Below, one piece after another: positions 13,798 to 25,868 of a stretch of DNA of 57,500 bases (position 1 is its first letter; each line of letters begins with the position of its first letter). Origin of the DNA: Anaeromyces robustus (taxonomy: Eukaryota; Neocallimastigomycota; Neocallimastigomycetes; Neocallimastigales; Neocallimastigaceae); NCBI GenBank assembly GCA_002104895.1, contig MCFG01000134.1:75001-132500 (forward strand), written 5' to 3'. Made by a program: the position numbers and the translations under genes. Below the pieces are notes generated by a model. That model had not been told where the DNA came from. It saw nothing but the letters and a program-made list of their open reading frames with translations, and ran no database searches.

Positions 13798-14468
13798 TAA
13801 ATTAATAATAAATTTTTTTTAAAAATCTTTTAAAACTGGTAAAAATCAATTAAATTTATATAAATTATTGGCTAAAAAAAAAAAAAAAAAAAAAATTTTT
13901 TTTTTGTGTTTTTTCTCTCTTTAATATAAAATGAAATTTCCCTTTTTTTTCTTTTTGTGTTTTCTCATTTTAATATAAAATGAAAACTCCCTTTTTTTAT
14001 ATTGTAATAATAATTAAAATTTCAACAGAATTTCATATTAATTTAATATATTAAAATAAACTTTATATATATATAATTTATTATAAAAGAGAATATATAA
14101 AAGAGTAATCTTCTCTTTGTTTTTATTATTTTTTTTTCTTTTCTTTACAAAAAATTTTTATCTTTTTTTTTTTTTCTTATAATATAATGAAATAAATTAA
14201 AAAAGAAAAAAAAAGAATAAAAAAATACATATTATGCAAAAATAATTAAAAAATAAAAAGAAAAGAAAAAGAAAAAGCATTATAATAATAAAGAAAAAAA
14301 ATAAAAATAAAAATAAAAATAAAAATAAAAAATATATAAATATAAAAATTAAATAATAAATTAAGTATATCAAAAATATTAAAACTAAAAAATATATTCA
14401 AAAATATATTCAATTCAAAACAAATCTTACTATTTTTTTTATAAATAAATAAATAAATTAAAAACAAA
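11841..14468. other. gene-free A/T-rich spacer
   Basis: A downstream block of repeated AAAAT units (11876-11966), several A or T homopolymers of 15-30 bases, and (TTTTATA)n near 13480-13530. The stretch 13085-13210 is slightly more complex but has no open frame I trust. The leader before 14469 is A-rich with AAAAAT units. No gene or RNA seen. Confidence 0.6.
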
Positions 14469-16979
14469 ATGAATAAACATTTTTCATTTTTCATAATAAT
14501 TATTTTATTTAATTATTGTATAAACATTTATGCAAAAAATCAACTTTATATCGTTGCTTTATTAAGAAAAAATACTGATAAAAATTATGATGATGAAACA
14601 CCATCTAATCAAAGGAGAATTGATAAATTTGTCAATGATAAAATGAATGATATTTATGAAATAATTGAAGAAAATAAAGAATCATATCTTTTAGAAAATG
14701 GTGAAATGGATAAAAAATTAGATGAATTAAATTCAAATCAATTAAAAAAACGTAATACTAAAAATCAAAAAATCTTCTTTCCTAATGAAAGAAGATCAAA
14801 TAAAAGTGTTATAAATTCTACTAGTAAAGATTCATTTATTGAATATATTCCACTTAAATCTAATATAGTTAAACATCTTTGTCCAGTTTCAAATTATATT
14901 GTTATAACAGTTTATCTTTCAGATATTGCTAAAGAAAAAATATGTAATTTGAATAATGTTTTATATTGTGATGAAGTACATCAAGAAAAAGAAGATGAAA
15001 TATCATCAAATGAAAATGAATATGAAAATGAAAATGAAAATGAAAATGAAAATCCTTTTATAAATGTTAATAAAAATAAAAAATCTTCCATGGGAAATTA
15101 TTATGATCTTGATGCTATTAAAATGGAAACTAATTGGACAGATGTCAGTATACAAGAATTTAATTTTAAAGGTTTTCCAAATTATTTAACTTTATTATCA
15201 AAATCTCCAAATCTTAAAAGTAATTTAAATACAGATGAAAATTTTTATTATCCAAGTAGTGCTGGAAAAGGTATTGATATTTATTTAATAGATAATGGTT
15301 TAATAGTAAATCATGAAGATTATGATACTTATGAAGGAACTCCAGATGAACGTACTGTTACTTGTGATGTTGTTATTGAAAATCGTAAAGTAACTGTTTC
15401 TACTACTGAAGAACAATTAAAACATTGTGCTGTTAATCGTAAAGATTATCCAACTCATGGAAATACAGTAACCTCTATTGCTGGAGGAAAATTACTTGGT
15501 GTTGCTAAAAAGGCAAATTTACATATGATAGCTGCTGAAACCAAAGAAGAAGATACTATAGATGCTTTAGATTATGTTTTACATTATGGAAAAAGATATA
15601 AATCAGTTATTAGTTTATCACGTGGAGGTTTTTATTATTCAGGAACTACAGAAAAAAAAATACATGATTTAGTAGAAAGAGGTTTTATTATAATTGTTTC
15701 TGCTGGTAATGATAATAAAGATGCTTGTGGAAAAAAGGGAAGTAAACAATTCCGTTCATATACAGGATACAAAGATACTATCGCAGTTGGAGCAGTTCAA
15801 TCAACAATATCTAATAATAAATATACTGGAGCTTATTATTCAAATTATGGTGAATGTATTGATATCTTTGGTCCTGGTTCAGTAATGACACCAAATGTTG
15901 GACATTATGATGTAGATTATAAAAAAAAGCAAGGTACATCATTTTCAACTCCAATGGTTGCAGGTGTTGTAGCTACAATTATGTCTGAATTTTCTGAAAT
16001 TAAATTTGATCAAGAATTAATGAGAAAAACTTTAATTGAAATGTCTTTAAAAAATTTAATTATTGATTTATTAGGGGAAAAAACACCTAATAGATTTGTT
16101 AATAATGGAAATACCTTAAACTTTTCACCAGATTGTACTGATGGAGATATTTCTAAATGTTTAATTACACCAATAAAAACTACTAAAAGTGATACAAAAT
16201 TAGTTTATCTTCGTAGTAAATACAGAAATGGATGTCTTTATGTCAATAAAAATAATCTCAATAATATTATGTATTCAGATACCTGTAATACTAAAAATTC
16301 TTATTATTTATGGGAAATACCTAAAAGTGGAAGTGGTATTTGGAGAAATGTAGGAAGTAATACTTATATATCTTATAAAAATAATAATTTTTCTTTAATT
16401 AGTAATATTCATTCCGCTTCTTATATGGGTGATATTACCGAATCATCTATTGGTGAATCTATTTGGTATGATGAACCTGGATATGAAAACCAATGTTCCT
16501 ACATTAATAGTAATCAATTATATCTTCAATCCTGTGATGAAAGTAATATAGATCAATTTTGGATAGCATCTGAAACTGTAGCTAAAAGAACAGATCAAGT
16601 TTGGATTAAAAATAAAAGAACCAAACAATGTTTAGTTCCTAATACTACTAAAGGTCTTTCACCAACAATGGAAGATTGTATTAATAATACAAAACATCAA
16701 TGGGAAATTTCCGTTGAGGGAATAGGTTTTTATAAACATGGTAATTTATGTTTAACAATTTCTGATGATAATTCAAATTCCATGGTTATGGGAGAATGTA
16801 ATTTAAATGCTATGATAGATTATATTTATAATACTGAAAGTGGTTCAGCTATTACACCAATTGTTTTTAATAATAAATGTCTTAATCTTAATTCTGATAA
16901 TACACTTAGTATGAAAACTTGTACATATAAAGGCAATGATGAAAGTTGGGAAATACTCCCAAAAACTTTATCAGAATAA
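14469..16979 (+). CDS. secreted subtilisin-like (S8) serine protease with C-terminal beta-trefoil (ricin-B-like) region
   Basis: An 836-residue single-exon protein. Residues 1-22 form a signal peptide ending NIYA. Residues about 25-210 are a propeptide region with a YIVAL start typical of the I9 inhibitor fold, followed by a Glu/Asn repeat. The peptidase domain shows the triad in subtilase order: Asp275 in YLIDNG, His330 in PTHGNTVTSIAGG and Ser491 in GTSFSTPMVAG. The oxyanion Asn lies in VSAGNDNKD. The Asp motif is D-N-G instead of the common D-S/T-G. From about 560 to the end the sequence has spaced cysteines and Q/S-x-W-like repeats (YYLWEI, HQWEIS, ESWEIL) typical of a ricin-B-type beta-trefoil, which may bind glycans. 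It probably acts outside the cell as a secreted protease tethered to carbohydrate. The activity call is firm; the lectin call is moderate. Confidence 0.9.
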   Translation: MNKHFSFFIIIILFNYCINIYAKNQLYIVALLRKNTDKNYDDETPSNQRRIDKFVNDKMNDIYEIIEENKESYLLENGEMDKKLDELNSNQLKKRNTKNQKIFFPNERRSNKSVINSTSKDSFIEYIPLKSNIVKHLCPVSNYIVITVYLSDIAKEKICNLNNVLYCDEVHQEKEDEISSNENEYENENENENENPFINVNKNKKSSMGNYYDLDAIKMETNWTDVSIQEFNFKGFPNYLTLLSKSPNLKSNLNTDENFYYPSSAGKGIDIYLIDNGLIVNHEDYDTYEGTPDERTVTCDVVIENRKVTVSTTEEQLKHCAVNRKDYPTHGNTVTSIAGGKLLGVAKKANLHMIAAETKEEDTIDALDYVLHYGKRYKSVISLSRGGFYYSGTTEKKIHDLVERGFIIIVSAGNDNKDACGKKGSKQFRSYTGYKDTIAVGAVQSTISNNKYTGAYYSNYGECIDIFGPGSVMTPNVGHYDVDYKKKQGTSFSTPMVAGVVATIMSEFSEIKFDQELMRKTLIEMSLKNLIIDLLGEKTPNRFVNNGNTLNFSPDCTDGDISKCLITPIKTTKSDTKLVYLRSKYRNGCLYVNKNNLNNIMYSDTCNTKNSYYLWEIPKSGSGIWRNVGSNTYISYKNNNFSLISNIHSASYMGDITESSIGESIWYDEPGYENQCSYINSNQLYLQSCDESNIDQFWIASETVAKRTDQVWIKNKRTKQCLVPNTTKGLSPTMEDCINNTKHQWEISVEGIGFYKHGNLCLTISDDNSNSMVMGECNLNAMIDYIYNTESGSAITPIVFNNKCLNLNSDNTLSMKTCTYKGNDESWEILPKTLSE

Positions 16980-17930
16980 GTATAAAATACATATTAGAAA
17001 AATGTAAAAAAAAAAAAAAAAAAATAAAAAAAGGGTAAAAAAAAAAAAAAAGAACCAAAACAGAAAAAGAAACAAAACCAAAACCAAATCAAAATCAAAA
17101 TATAAATAAATATAAAAATATAAAAATATAAAATAATATATATAAATAGAAAATAAAATATTTATAATAAAAAGAATCATTATTGAAAAAATTTTTTTTT
17201 CTAATAAAAGAATACTAGATAAATAAATAAACTTAATAAATAAATTTAATAAATAAACATAATAAATTTATAAATTTAATAAATAAACTTAATAAATAAT
17301 AAATAATTAATTAATTTATTAATGAATAAATAAAAAAATAAAAACTCTATAAATATAAATATAATATTATAATTTAATATCTATATTTTTCTTTTTGTAA
17401 TCAGATCAGTTTTATTTTTTTTTATGTTTAAGAAAGTTTTCCTTTTTTTTTTCTTTTTCTTAATTATGATTATTTAAAATTTTTTATATATTAAAGAATA
17501 AAATAGAATAGAGTAGAGTAAAATAGATTATGAATAATTAGATTCCTTTAGTCTAAAAAATAAATAAATAAATAAATAATTAATTAATTAATTAATTGGA
17601 GATTGACTTTATTTTTTTTTTGTATTATATCAAAATTATTATTATTTAAAATTTTATTATATTAGAGAATAAAATAGAATAGATAATAAATAATTGGAGT
17701 CTGATTTAATTTTTTTTTCTGTTGACATAATTATTCATTTATTAAATATTTTTATGTTAATGTTACTTATAATAAAAATAAAATATTATATATAATATAT
17801 ATATTTATATTTATATTTATATTTATATTTATATTTATATTTATATTTAAACAACTCTAAGTATTATTAATATTTTTTTTAAAATATTAATGAAATAACT
17901 GACAATTTTCCATATAATAAGGAATGAAAA
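16980..17930. other. gene-free A/T-rich spacer
   Basis: An A-rich 3' flank with AAATC and AAAT units, then two near-repeats of AATAAAATAGAATAGA (near 17498 and 17666), each followed by a similar TTGGAG or TTAGATTCC segment. A (TTTATA)n array spans 17805-17847. No coding frame. Confidence 0.5.
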
Positions 17931-17984
17931 TAATTGTATAAATGTCAAACTTAATTCTGGTATATATACAAAAATCTCCATTCT

Positions 17985-18172
17985 TTTTTGCGATTTATGG
18001 CTTTATAGAATGGTATCATGCCTGTTGTCTGCAAAAGACTACATATATTTGTTCAATAAATTCAAAAATCAACCTCTCCAGAATATCATCAATGCTGATA
18101 ACATAGTAGGACAGCTTAGTAGGGCAAATGTTAATCCTATTATCGACCCAAGTGGAATAGGATAGATCAATT
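17985..18172 (+). mobile_element. short coding-like relic, possibly a retroelement polyprotein fragment
   Basis: An island of normal complexity between A/T deserts, with two overlapping forward frames open for about 45-60 codons. One contains ADNIVGQLSRAN, which recalls the end of the RNase H domain (V-A-D-x-L-S-R) of Ty3-like and related reverse-transcribing elements. No terminal repeats and no other domains are seen, so if the reading is right this is an old broken fragment. The similarity is only one short motif. Confidence 0.2.
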
Positions 18173-18174
18173 TT

Positions 18175-18242
18175 AAACAATAAATCCATACTAGCCCTTA
18201 ATTCTCTATTTAGAATTAAGGGCTAGTATAGATTTATTGTTT
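18175..18242. repeat. 31-bp inverted repeat with 6-base loop
   Basis: Arms 18175-18205 and 18212-18242 match at 30 of 31 positions; the one difference would be a G-U type pair in RNA. The arms contain ACTAGCCCTTAATTCT, far less A/T-biased than the surroundings. It lies directly after the coding-like relic and could be a hairpin end, a small-RNA precursor or a strong transcription end structure. Confidence 0.75.
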
Positions 18243-18491
18243 TTATATATTATTATACTACTTTATACCCTCCAAGTATTATTCAATTTTATCTTATAAC
18301 GTTTATCTGGTTTTTATTTTTTTAGAATCATTTTTTTTTTATTTGTGTTCTTTTTTTTTTTTTTTATGATTCATGTATATTAATATTTAAACTCAATAAA
18401 GATGATGTTCAAATTGTGTGCTTATAAAAAAAAATTTTTTTTTTTGAAATTATTATTATTATATTATTATTATTTATTATTATTATTATTA

Positions 18492-18556
18492 TTATTGCTT
18501 TTTACAAGTATCACCATGTGCTTTACTACAATTACAATACAATATACAAACTTTTT
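18492..18556 (-). other. possible last exon of a short Cys-rich protein
   Basis: Read on the minus strand, a T-rich tract ending TTTTTTTTTAG is followed by an open frame coding VCILYCNCSKAHGDTCKKQ and a stop. A GTATGT donor near 18716 lies at the right distance (about 160 bases) and phase for an intron. The upstream frame is A/T-only and not convincing. This could be a small gene, a relic or chance. Confidence 0.25.
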
Positions 18557-18780
18557 CTAAAAAAAAAATAATAAATTAAAAAATAAAAAAAATAATGAAT
18601 ACTTTTCAAAAGAATGTTATCTTATAATATTTATAAACATCATTATAATATACCATTTTTTACTTCATCATTTAAAAAAACACACACACATAAGTATACA
18701 CATACACATACATACCAATAATTATTAATTCAAGATAAAAATTATTCTCAATTATATAATATATAAAATAATTTAAATGT

Positions 18781-19042
18781 AATGGTTTATAGTTAATAAT
18801 TTATATTTACTTTTTATTATAATAAATAATTAAGTTAACTATAAAACATTAATTAATAATAATATATTATTATTATTAATTAATGTATTATTATTATTAT
18901 ATAATAATAATACATTAATAATAAATGAATGAATAAATAAATAAATAAATAAATAAAAAAAACAGATTTACAGATATTATGGATAAATTATTATGTTTAA
19001 AACTTGAATAATTTTTTTATTTATTCATTCATTTATTATTAA
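18781..19042. repeat. nested inverted repeats
   Basis: Four nested or adjacent inverted pairs are seen. AATGGTTTATAGTTAA (18781-18796) pairs with 18835-18850. 18846-18886 is a palindrome of 19-bp arms. A shorter palindrome spans 18885-18912. 18915-18941 pairs perfectly over 27 bases with 19016-19042. The spacing suggests one decayed foldback element. Confidence 0.5.
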
Positions 19043-19848
19043 TTTATTTATTTAATCAATTATTTATTTATTTATTTATTAAAATTAAAGATGAAACTAA
19101 TTTAATATGACAATAAAAATAAAGAATTTCAATATTTATTAATATTATTCTTATTTATATTATATATTATAAATTATATTTGAATATTTAACTATAAACT
19201 TTTTATCTGTATATAATATATAGTATATAATATGTAATATATCATATACTATATATAATATAATCAATAGTAATATCATATATAAATATCATATATTAAT
19301 ATTATATGGTTATATATATTTATTTATTTATTATTATATATTATTATATATTATGTCATTTTTTATATTTATTATTTGGTCAGATATAAACTAATCCTTA
19401 GTAAAGTAAAGCCACATAAATACTTTCAAAATAGTGACAATTTCAATTTCGATATTACAAAATTATTTATTTATAAATTAATTATTTATTTATTTACTTA
19501 TTATTTAAATTTATTTATTTATTATTTATATTCATTTATTAATTTATGATTATTGAATTGATAATAAATAAGTTGTAATGATGATAATGTTAATGTATCT
19601 TAAACATCCATTTAATATAAATTTAATATATGAAGTCATACTAATATAAATATAACAAAATATATGTAATAAATTCTATTTAATATTAAAATAGACATTT
19701 TTTAATTGTATTACAATATTTATATTAAATTATATTGTAATATATAGATATATTAAAATTAAAATTAAAATTAATAGTATTATAAATAATATTGTTGTTA
19801 TTTATTATTATTAAATTTTAATAATTATTATTTTATGATTATTTCATC

Positions 19849-19879
<31 letters not shown>

Positions 19880-20151
19880 TTTATATTTAATTGTTATATA
19901 TTATAATATATTAATATGTAATATAAATATATTGTAAAATATATTAATTTGATATTATGTTTAAAAAAAATTATTATTTGTTAAAATTTAAATAAAAGAT
20001 TTTGATTACACAAATTATTTCAACTTTATAATAAATTTCATTTATCCATATATATTAGTTTATATTGTAATATATAATATTTACTACAAAAAGAAAAAAG
20101 CCCCTAAGTTTAAGTTTTAAAAAAAAAAAAAAGAAAACAACAAAATATTAA

Positions 20152-20206
<55 letters not shown>

Positions 20207-20838
20207 ATATATAAAGAAATATATAAATAAAAAATAAATAAATAATCATAATAAATAAATAAATGATTTTTATATAATTTAATAAATAATTATACATTTT
20301 TTTCATATAATAAAACAAAACAAAGAAAAAAAAAAAAAAAAACAATTGTATAATAATAAAAAAAAATACAAAAAACTAATTTTTTTTTTTCTTTTTTCTT
20401 TTTTCTTATTTTCTAAACACCTTTATAAATATAATTCCCTTTAAATCTTTGAAATTATTTGTTTCATTTTTTTTTAATAAAAAGGAATGAAATTAAATTT
20501 CTAAAAAAAAAAATAAATCATCAAAAAAGAAAATCAAATAAATTAAGTCTTTTTTTTTTTTTTTAGAAACAACAAAGAATATTTAAAATAAATAATTAAA
20601 TTATATAACAACTTTTTAATTAAAGGAAAAATTAATTTGAATTATTTATTATTTTTTTGTAAGAAATAAAAAAAAAAAAATCAAAAAACAAAAATCAAAA
20701 AACAAATAGCAAAGACTAACTTAAAATAAATAAAATCTAAAAATAAGATTAATAATTAAAAATAAAATAAATTCAAATAAATTTTTAATTCTAATTTAAG
20801 AAAAAAATAAAAATAAAAAACAATAAAATATAACGAAA
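19043..20838. other. gene-free A/T-rich spacer
   Basis: (TTTA)n, (AATA)n and AT-only DNA. 19378-19470 is a more complex island without a convincing gene. An (AAAT)n array spans about 20152-20210. The last 300 bases before the next ATG are the usual A-rich leader with long A and T runs. Confidence 0.5.
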
Positions 20839-21525
20839 ATGTCTTCAACTACTCCAACTGCTACAATTGATAACGTTCCAACTGTTGCTGTCAACAACAC
20901 TCAAGCTGCTAATAACAGCACTGACAGAGGTATCTTTGATGACTATAATGGTTACAACAATGGTTATGGTTATGGATACGATAGTGGTTACAACAATGGT
21001 TATAGTAATGGTTATGGTAATAGTGGTTATGGTAATGGTTATAGTAGTAACAGTGGTTATGGAAATAGTTATAATGATCCATATGATGATTATTATGCCG
21101 GTGCCGGTGTTGGATCTGGTTTCTTCCTTATCCTTATGATTTTCATTATTGTTTACTGTTGCTGTTGTAGACCATCTAAGACTCAAGATAATTATGCTAC
21201 TTACACTCCAAGTAAACCAACTAAACCAACTTACAATAATTACGCTACTAGTACTCCAGCTGCTGCTCCACCAGCTTACAGTCCACCAGCTAGTGAACCA
21301 GTTTTCAATCCAAACTATGGTCCAAGTAGTGCTACTACTGCTCCAGCTTCTACTAACAATATTACTTCAATGTACGGTCAACAACAAGCTACTGGTCCAT
21401 ATGCTCAACAACAAGCTTCTGGTCCATACGCTCAACAAGGTTATGGTTATGGATACGGTTACAACCGTGAAGTTCCAGCTGAAGGTGATAAACCAGTTGA
21501 AATTGATATTACTAGTAAAAACTAA
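20839..21525 (+). CDS. single-pass membrane protein with Gly/Tyr/Asn-rich outer part, CCCC motif and PPxY tail
   Basis: A 228-residue protein of no named family. Residues 1-30 are Thr/Asn-rich with N-glycosylation sequons around N19 and N25-N26. Residues 35-85 are GYGNGY-type repeats. A hydrophobic segment, about 90-106, runs into four consecutive cysteines (107-110) and Arg, a likely palmitoylation site at the cytoplasmic face. The tail (111-228) is rich in Pro, Tyr and Gln and contains PPAY (144-147), the class of motif bound by WW domains of Nedd4/Rsp5 ubiquitin ligases, and GPYAQQQ repeats. There is no N-terminal signal peptide, so the membrane segment probably acts as a reverse anchor (N-out). 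Codons use more C-ending forms (AAC, TAC) than the other genes here, which suggests high expression. A Rcr1/Tre1-like Rsp5 adaptor role is conceivable but inferred. Confidence 0.8.
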   Translation: MSSTTPTATIDNVPTVAVNNTQAANNSTDRGIFDDYNGYNNGYGYGYDSGYNNGYSNGYGNSGYGNGYSSNSGYGNSYNDPYDDYYAGAGVGSGFFLILMIFIIVYCCCCRPSKTQDNYATYTPSKPTKPTYNNYATSTPAAAPPAYSPPASEPVFNPNYGPSSATTAPASTNNITSMYGQQQATGPYAQQQASGPYAQQGYGYGYGYNREVPAEGDKPVEIDITSKN

Positions 21526-24390
21526 ATAGCTAAATAATAATAACGTTACGCTTTATGTAGAAAAAAAACAAAACTTGAAAAAAAAAAGATAAAAAATAAG
21601 AAAAAAAAAAAGAAAAAAAAATATTTATATTATATAAAAAAGGTAAAAAAAATAATAATAATAAGAATAAGAATAAAAAATTATAATAGTGATTATAAGT
21701 AAAAAATAATTTAATTATTTAATTATTTATTTATTTTTTACTATATTTTTATTTATTTTATTTTATTTTATTTTTTTTTTTAATATATTTTAAATATTAT
21801 TTTATTCTTTATTTTTTTTTTATTTTATTATTTTTTTTTTACTATTCTAAAATTTATTTAAAATTTTAAATTATTTATTATATTTAGACACTCTTTTTTT
21901 TTTTAAAAAAAAAAAAAAAGAAAAAAAATTACTTAAAAAATATTACAATAAAAAAATTTTTTTTAAAAAAAAAAGAATATTTATGAAAGAAAATATATAT
22001 ATATAAATATAAAAGAATATCTTTTTTAAAAGAATTTAGATAACTATTTAGAATTTTTTTTTCAAAAAAAAAAAATATATATATTAATATATATAATATG
22101 GAAATAAATAATTATATATATATTAAAAGACAAGAAATAGGAATATATATATATATATTTTTATTATTAGATAAAAAAAAAAAAACTTTTTTTTTTATTC
22201 ATTTTCGTTTAATATTTTTTATTTTATTTTTTTTTATCTGTTAATATTTTTAACATTCAGAAAAAAAAAACCAAATTTTTTTTTTTTAGTTGTAATTTTA
22301 TGTTTATATTTTTTTTTTTAAAGAAAAAAAAAAAAAAAAAAAAAGAATAAAAAGAAAATATAAATATAAATTTATAAATATGAAAAAAAGTAAAAAAAAA
22401 ATCTATATAAATATTTATTTGTTTTTTTTTTTTTTTAAATATTATTATTATTTATTATAATATAATATTTTAGTATATTAACACAATACAACACAACATA
22501 AACACAATGCAACACAACACAATAACAATTTGAATTTTTTTTTTTTTTTAATTTATAAAACATTTTCTTTTTTCTTTTTTCTTTTTTTTTTTTTTTAATA
22601 TTTATTTTCATTTAAATTTCATTTAAATTTCATTTTTTTTTTTTATTTATTTATTTTATTTTTAATATTTATTTATTTTTAATATTTATTTTTAATATTT
22701 ATTTTTTTTTCAATTATTTTTTCTTTTTTATATATTTTATATATTTAAAATATATTAGATATATTATAAATTATTGATATTTATAATAAATTAGAGATTA
22801 TTTAATATATTTAAAATAAAAAAAAAAAAAAGATATATATATAAAAGAAAATAATAATGAAAAAAAATATATATATATATATAATATATAAAATATATAT
22901 ATAATATAAAATATAATATAATATAAAATATTAAAAATAAAGATAGAAAAATAAGAAAATAGGAAAATAATTTAGAAATAATTAGAAATATAAAATAGAA
23001 AATATACAAACAAAACAAAACAAAACAAAAAAAAAAAAAGTAAAAAAGAAAATTTTTAGTTTTTAATAATAATTATTAAAAAAAAAAAAAAAGTAAGTTA
23101 AAATTAGAAAGAAAGAAAGAAAAACAAACAAAAAATAAAAGTAAAATTGTTTAAAAATAAAAAAAAAATAGAAAAACAGAAAAAGAAAAAGAAAAAGAAA
23201 ACAAAAACAATTACAAGAACTAAAAAAAAACGAATAAAAAAAACAATTAAAAAAAAAAAAAAAAAAACAATTACAAGAACTAAAAAAAAAAATTAAATAT
23301 AAAAAAAAAAACAATTAAAAAAAATAAATAAAAATAAAAATAAAAATAAAAATAAAAAAAAAAAAAAAAAAAAAGATTATTATAAAGAATCTAAATAAAA
23401 AATATATTTTTCTTTTAAGTGTTACAATAAAAATAAAAATTAATTATTTAAATATAATAATAAACATATATAATATATATGTAAAGATCCTTTAATAACT
23501 CAATTGGTATTAAAAAAAGGGGGTTAATGGTAAAATGGTTTATATATATAGAAAGTAATTATTTTAATTAATAAATAAATAAATATAAAAAAATATAAAA
23601 GTATTATATATATTTTATATTTTTATATTAAAAAAAAAATATAGATTATAAATAATATTATTATATAATTATATTGTAGAAAATATAAAATATATTTTAT
23701 TTATTTATTATTTATTTGTTATTTAATTTTTTTTTTTATATATATATTTTTTTTAATATAACACAATATCTTATACAAACAATACAATAGGTATAATAAA
23801 AATAATGATATAATATATATAATGATTATTATTTTAAAATATATAATAAAATAAATAATAACAATAATAATAAATAATAACAATAATATTATATATTATT
23901 ATTTTTTGGTAATAAAAAAAAAACATAAAAATCACAAAAATTTATTTATGTATAATTGTTGTGATGGTGATAGTATGAAATGTTTTATTTATTTTTTTAT
24001 TTATTTTATTTATTTTTTAAATATTGTTAATTATTATGAATAGAATGTTAAGTGTTATTTTATAATTTAATTTATACATAATAAATTTTTTTTATCCTTT
24101 GGACAATTTCTAAATATCTGATAATTGTTTCATTTATGTATATATATATATATATTATATGCTAAACTATATATATAAAAGATTTCAATACATCAATATA
24201 TAACTTATATATTTATTCATTAAAAAAATACCCACTATTAATTATACTAGGTTTTATTTAATTTGTACTAATAAAATAATTCCTGAACATATGAATATAA
24301 TTCTTAAAAATATTCATAACTTTAGGAAATGAATGGATAAATCAATATATAAATCACTATAATTATATATATATATATTTATATATATAT

Positions 24391-24421
24391 AAGCTAATAT
24401 AAATTCAATTTATATTAGCTT
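24391..24421. repeat. 31-base near-perfect palindrome
   Basis: AAGCTAATATAAATT (24391-24405) is followed after one base by its exact reverse complement (24407-24421). It stands next to AT dinucleotide repeats and a small complex island. Confidence 0.6.
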
Positions 24422-25308
24422 TTGTTAATTCAAACAAAGGACGATAGGTAATGATATAGTTCAACATGGAGACAAAGAAATTAAGTGTTAAAAAGATGTA
24501 TTATTATTTAAAGAGGACAAAGTTAGTTAACTATATACATATATAATATGCATAATATATATGTATTTTTATATGTTTTATATATAATAATTGAAATTGT
24601 TTGTTTTGTTTTTTTATATAATTTTTATTATTATTATGAAGGTAGTAATTATTTCTAATATAGTATTTAAAAATTTTATTAATAATATCTTATTAATAAA
24701 TTTTTTTTTCTATTTATTTAATCCCATTTTATTTGTAATAATAATAATATATCTATAATGTGTTTTTCCATAACACTGAAAATAAAGTTTTTATTATATA
24801 TATATATATATATACGATTAGTGGGATTTATTTCATGAATCTAATATCAAAATAAAATCTTTATAAAAAAAAAAATTAAAACATTTTATATATAAAACTC
24901 CATTAATATATATATATATATAATGTATAATGTCTATAAATTTTATTAAGTTTTTTTGTATACCAAATCTATATATATATAATATAATATTATAAAAAAT
25001 GGACCCTGTTATGCTGAATTGAAACTAATAATTAAAAAAAAGGTAGAGTGTAATATAAATAGGGTATGAGCAAAGGAGACAAAAAAAATAACAAGTTTTT
25101 AAATAAATAATTAATAATTAATAATTACTAATTAATAATTATACGTCATATATAACTGTTTTAAAATAAAGTATTAGAGTAATTTTATATCTATTTTTTT
25201 TTTTTAATTTCAAGTTGAAACTGAGAATATGGAAACTTTTTGTTAAAATTTAAATATATAATTTATGTATTATGTTACAAATAAGATTAATAAATAAAAC
25301 AATAATAA

Positions 25309-25389
25309 TACGATAATAATAATAATAATAAATAATAATAATAATAATAAATAATAATAATAATACATAATAATAATAATAATAATAAT

Positions 25390-25476
<87 letters not shown>

Positions 25477-25545
25477 GTTAATAATTAATAATAAATAATA
25501 ATTAATAATAAATAATAATTAATAATAATAATAATTGATAATAAA
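25309..25545. repeat. (AAT)n microsatellite block with interruptions
   Basis: A long array of AATAAT units broken by AAATAAT, ATTAAT and AATAGTTAAT. It has the same trinucleotide that, in coding DNA of this window, gives asparagine runs. Confidence 0.85.
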
Positions 25546-25837
25546 TAATAAATATTTAGTTCAATAATTTGAATTCTATATTTATATTACTAGTTAATAA
25601 ATAAATCATGTTTAATACTTTTTTTTTTTTAATATTATTACTTAGTTAAATATAAAAAGAAAAAGAAATGTAATGTTACGTCATAATAAGAATTAATAAA
25701 AATAATTATTACATATTTAAAATAATAATAATTATAATTATAAATATTATTAATAATATAATTAATTATAAAATTATAAAATTATAAAATTTTATAATTT
25801 TTTATAATTTTTACCATAAATAAAAAAAAATCTACCG

Positions 25838-25868
<31 letters not shown>

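Noticed and set aside
22791-23314. Minus-strand Phe/Leu/Ile-rich frames
   Set aside because: They come from A-rich simple sequence; the codon content follows base composition only.
23485-23535. tRNA-like AACTCAATTGGTA segment
   Set aside because: It resembles a D-arm, but no anticodon stem, T-arm or matching acceptor stem follows.
24466-24546. 26-residue frame METKKLSVKKMYYYLKR...
   Set aside because: It is too short to support, although it lies in a slightly complex island next to a palindrome.
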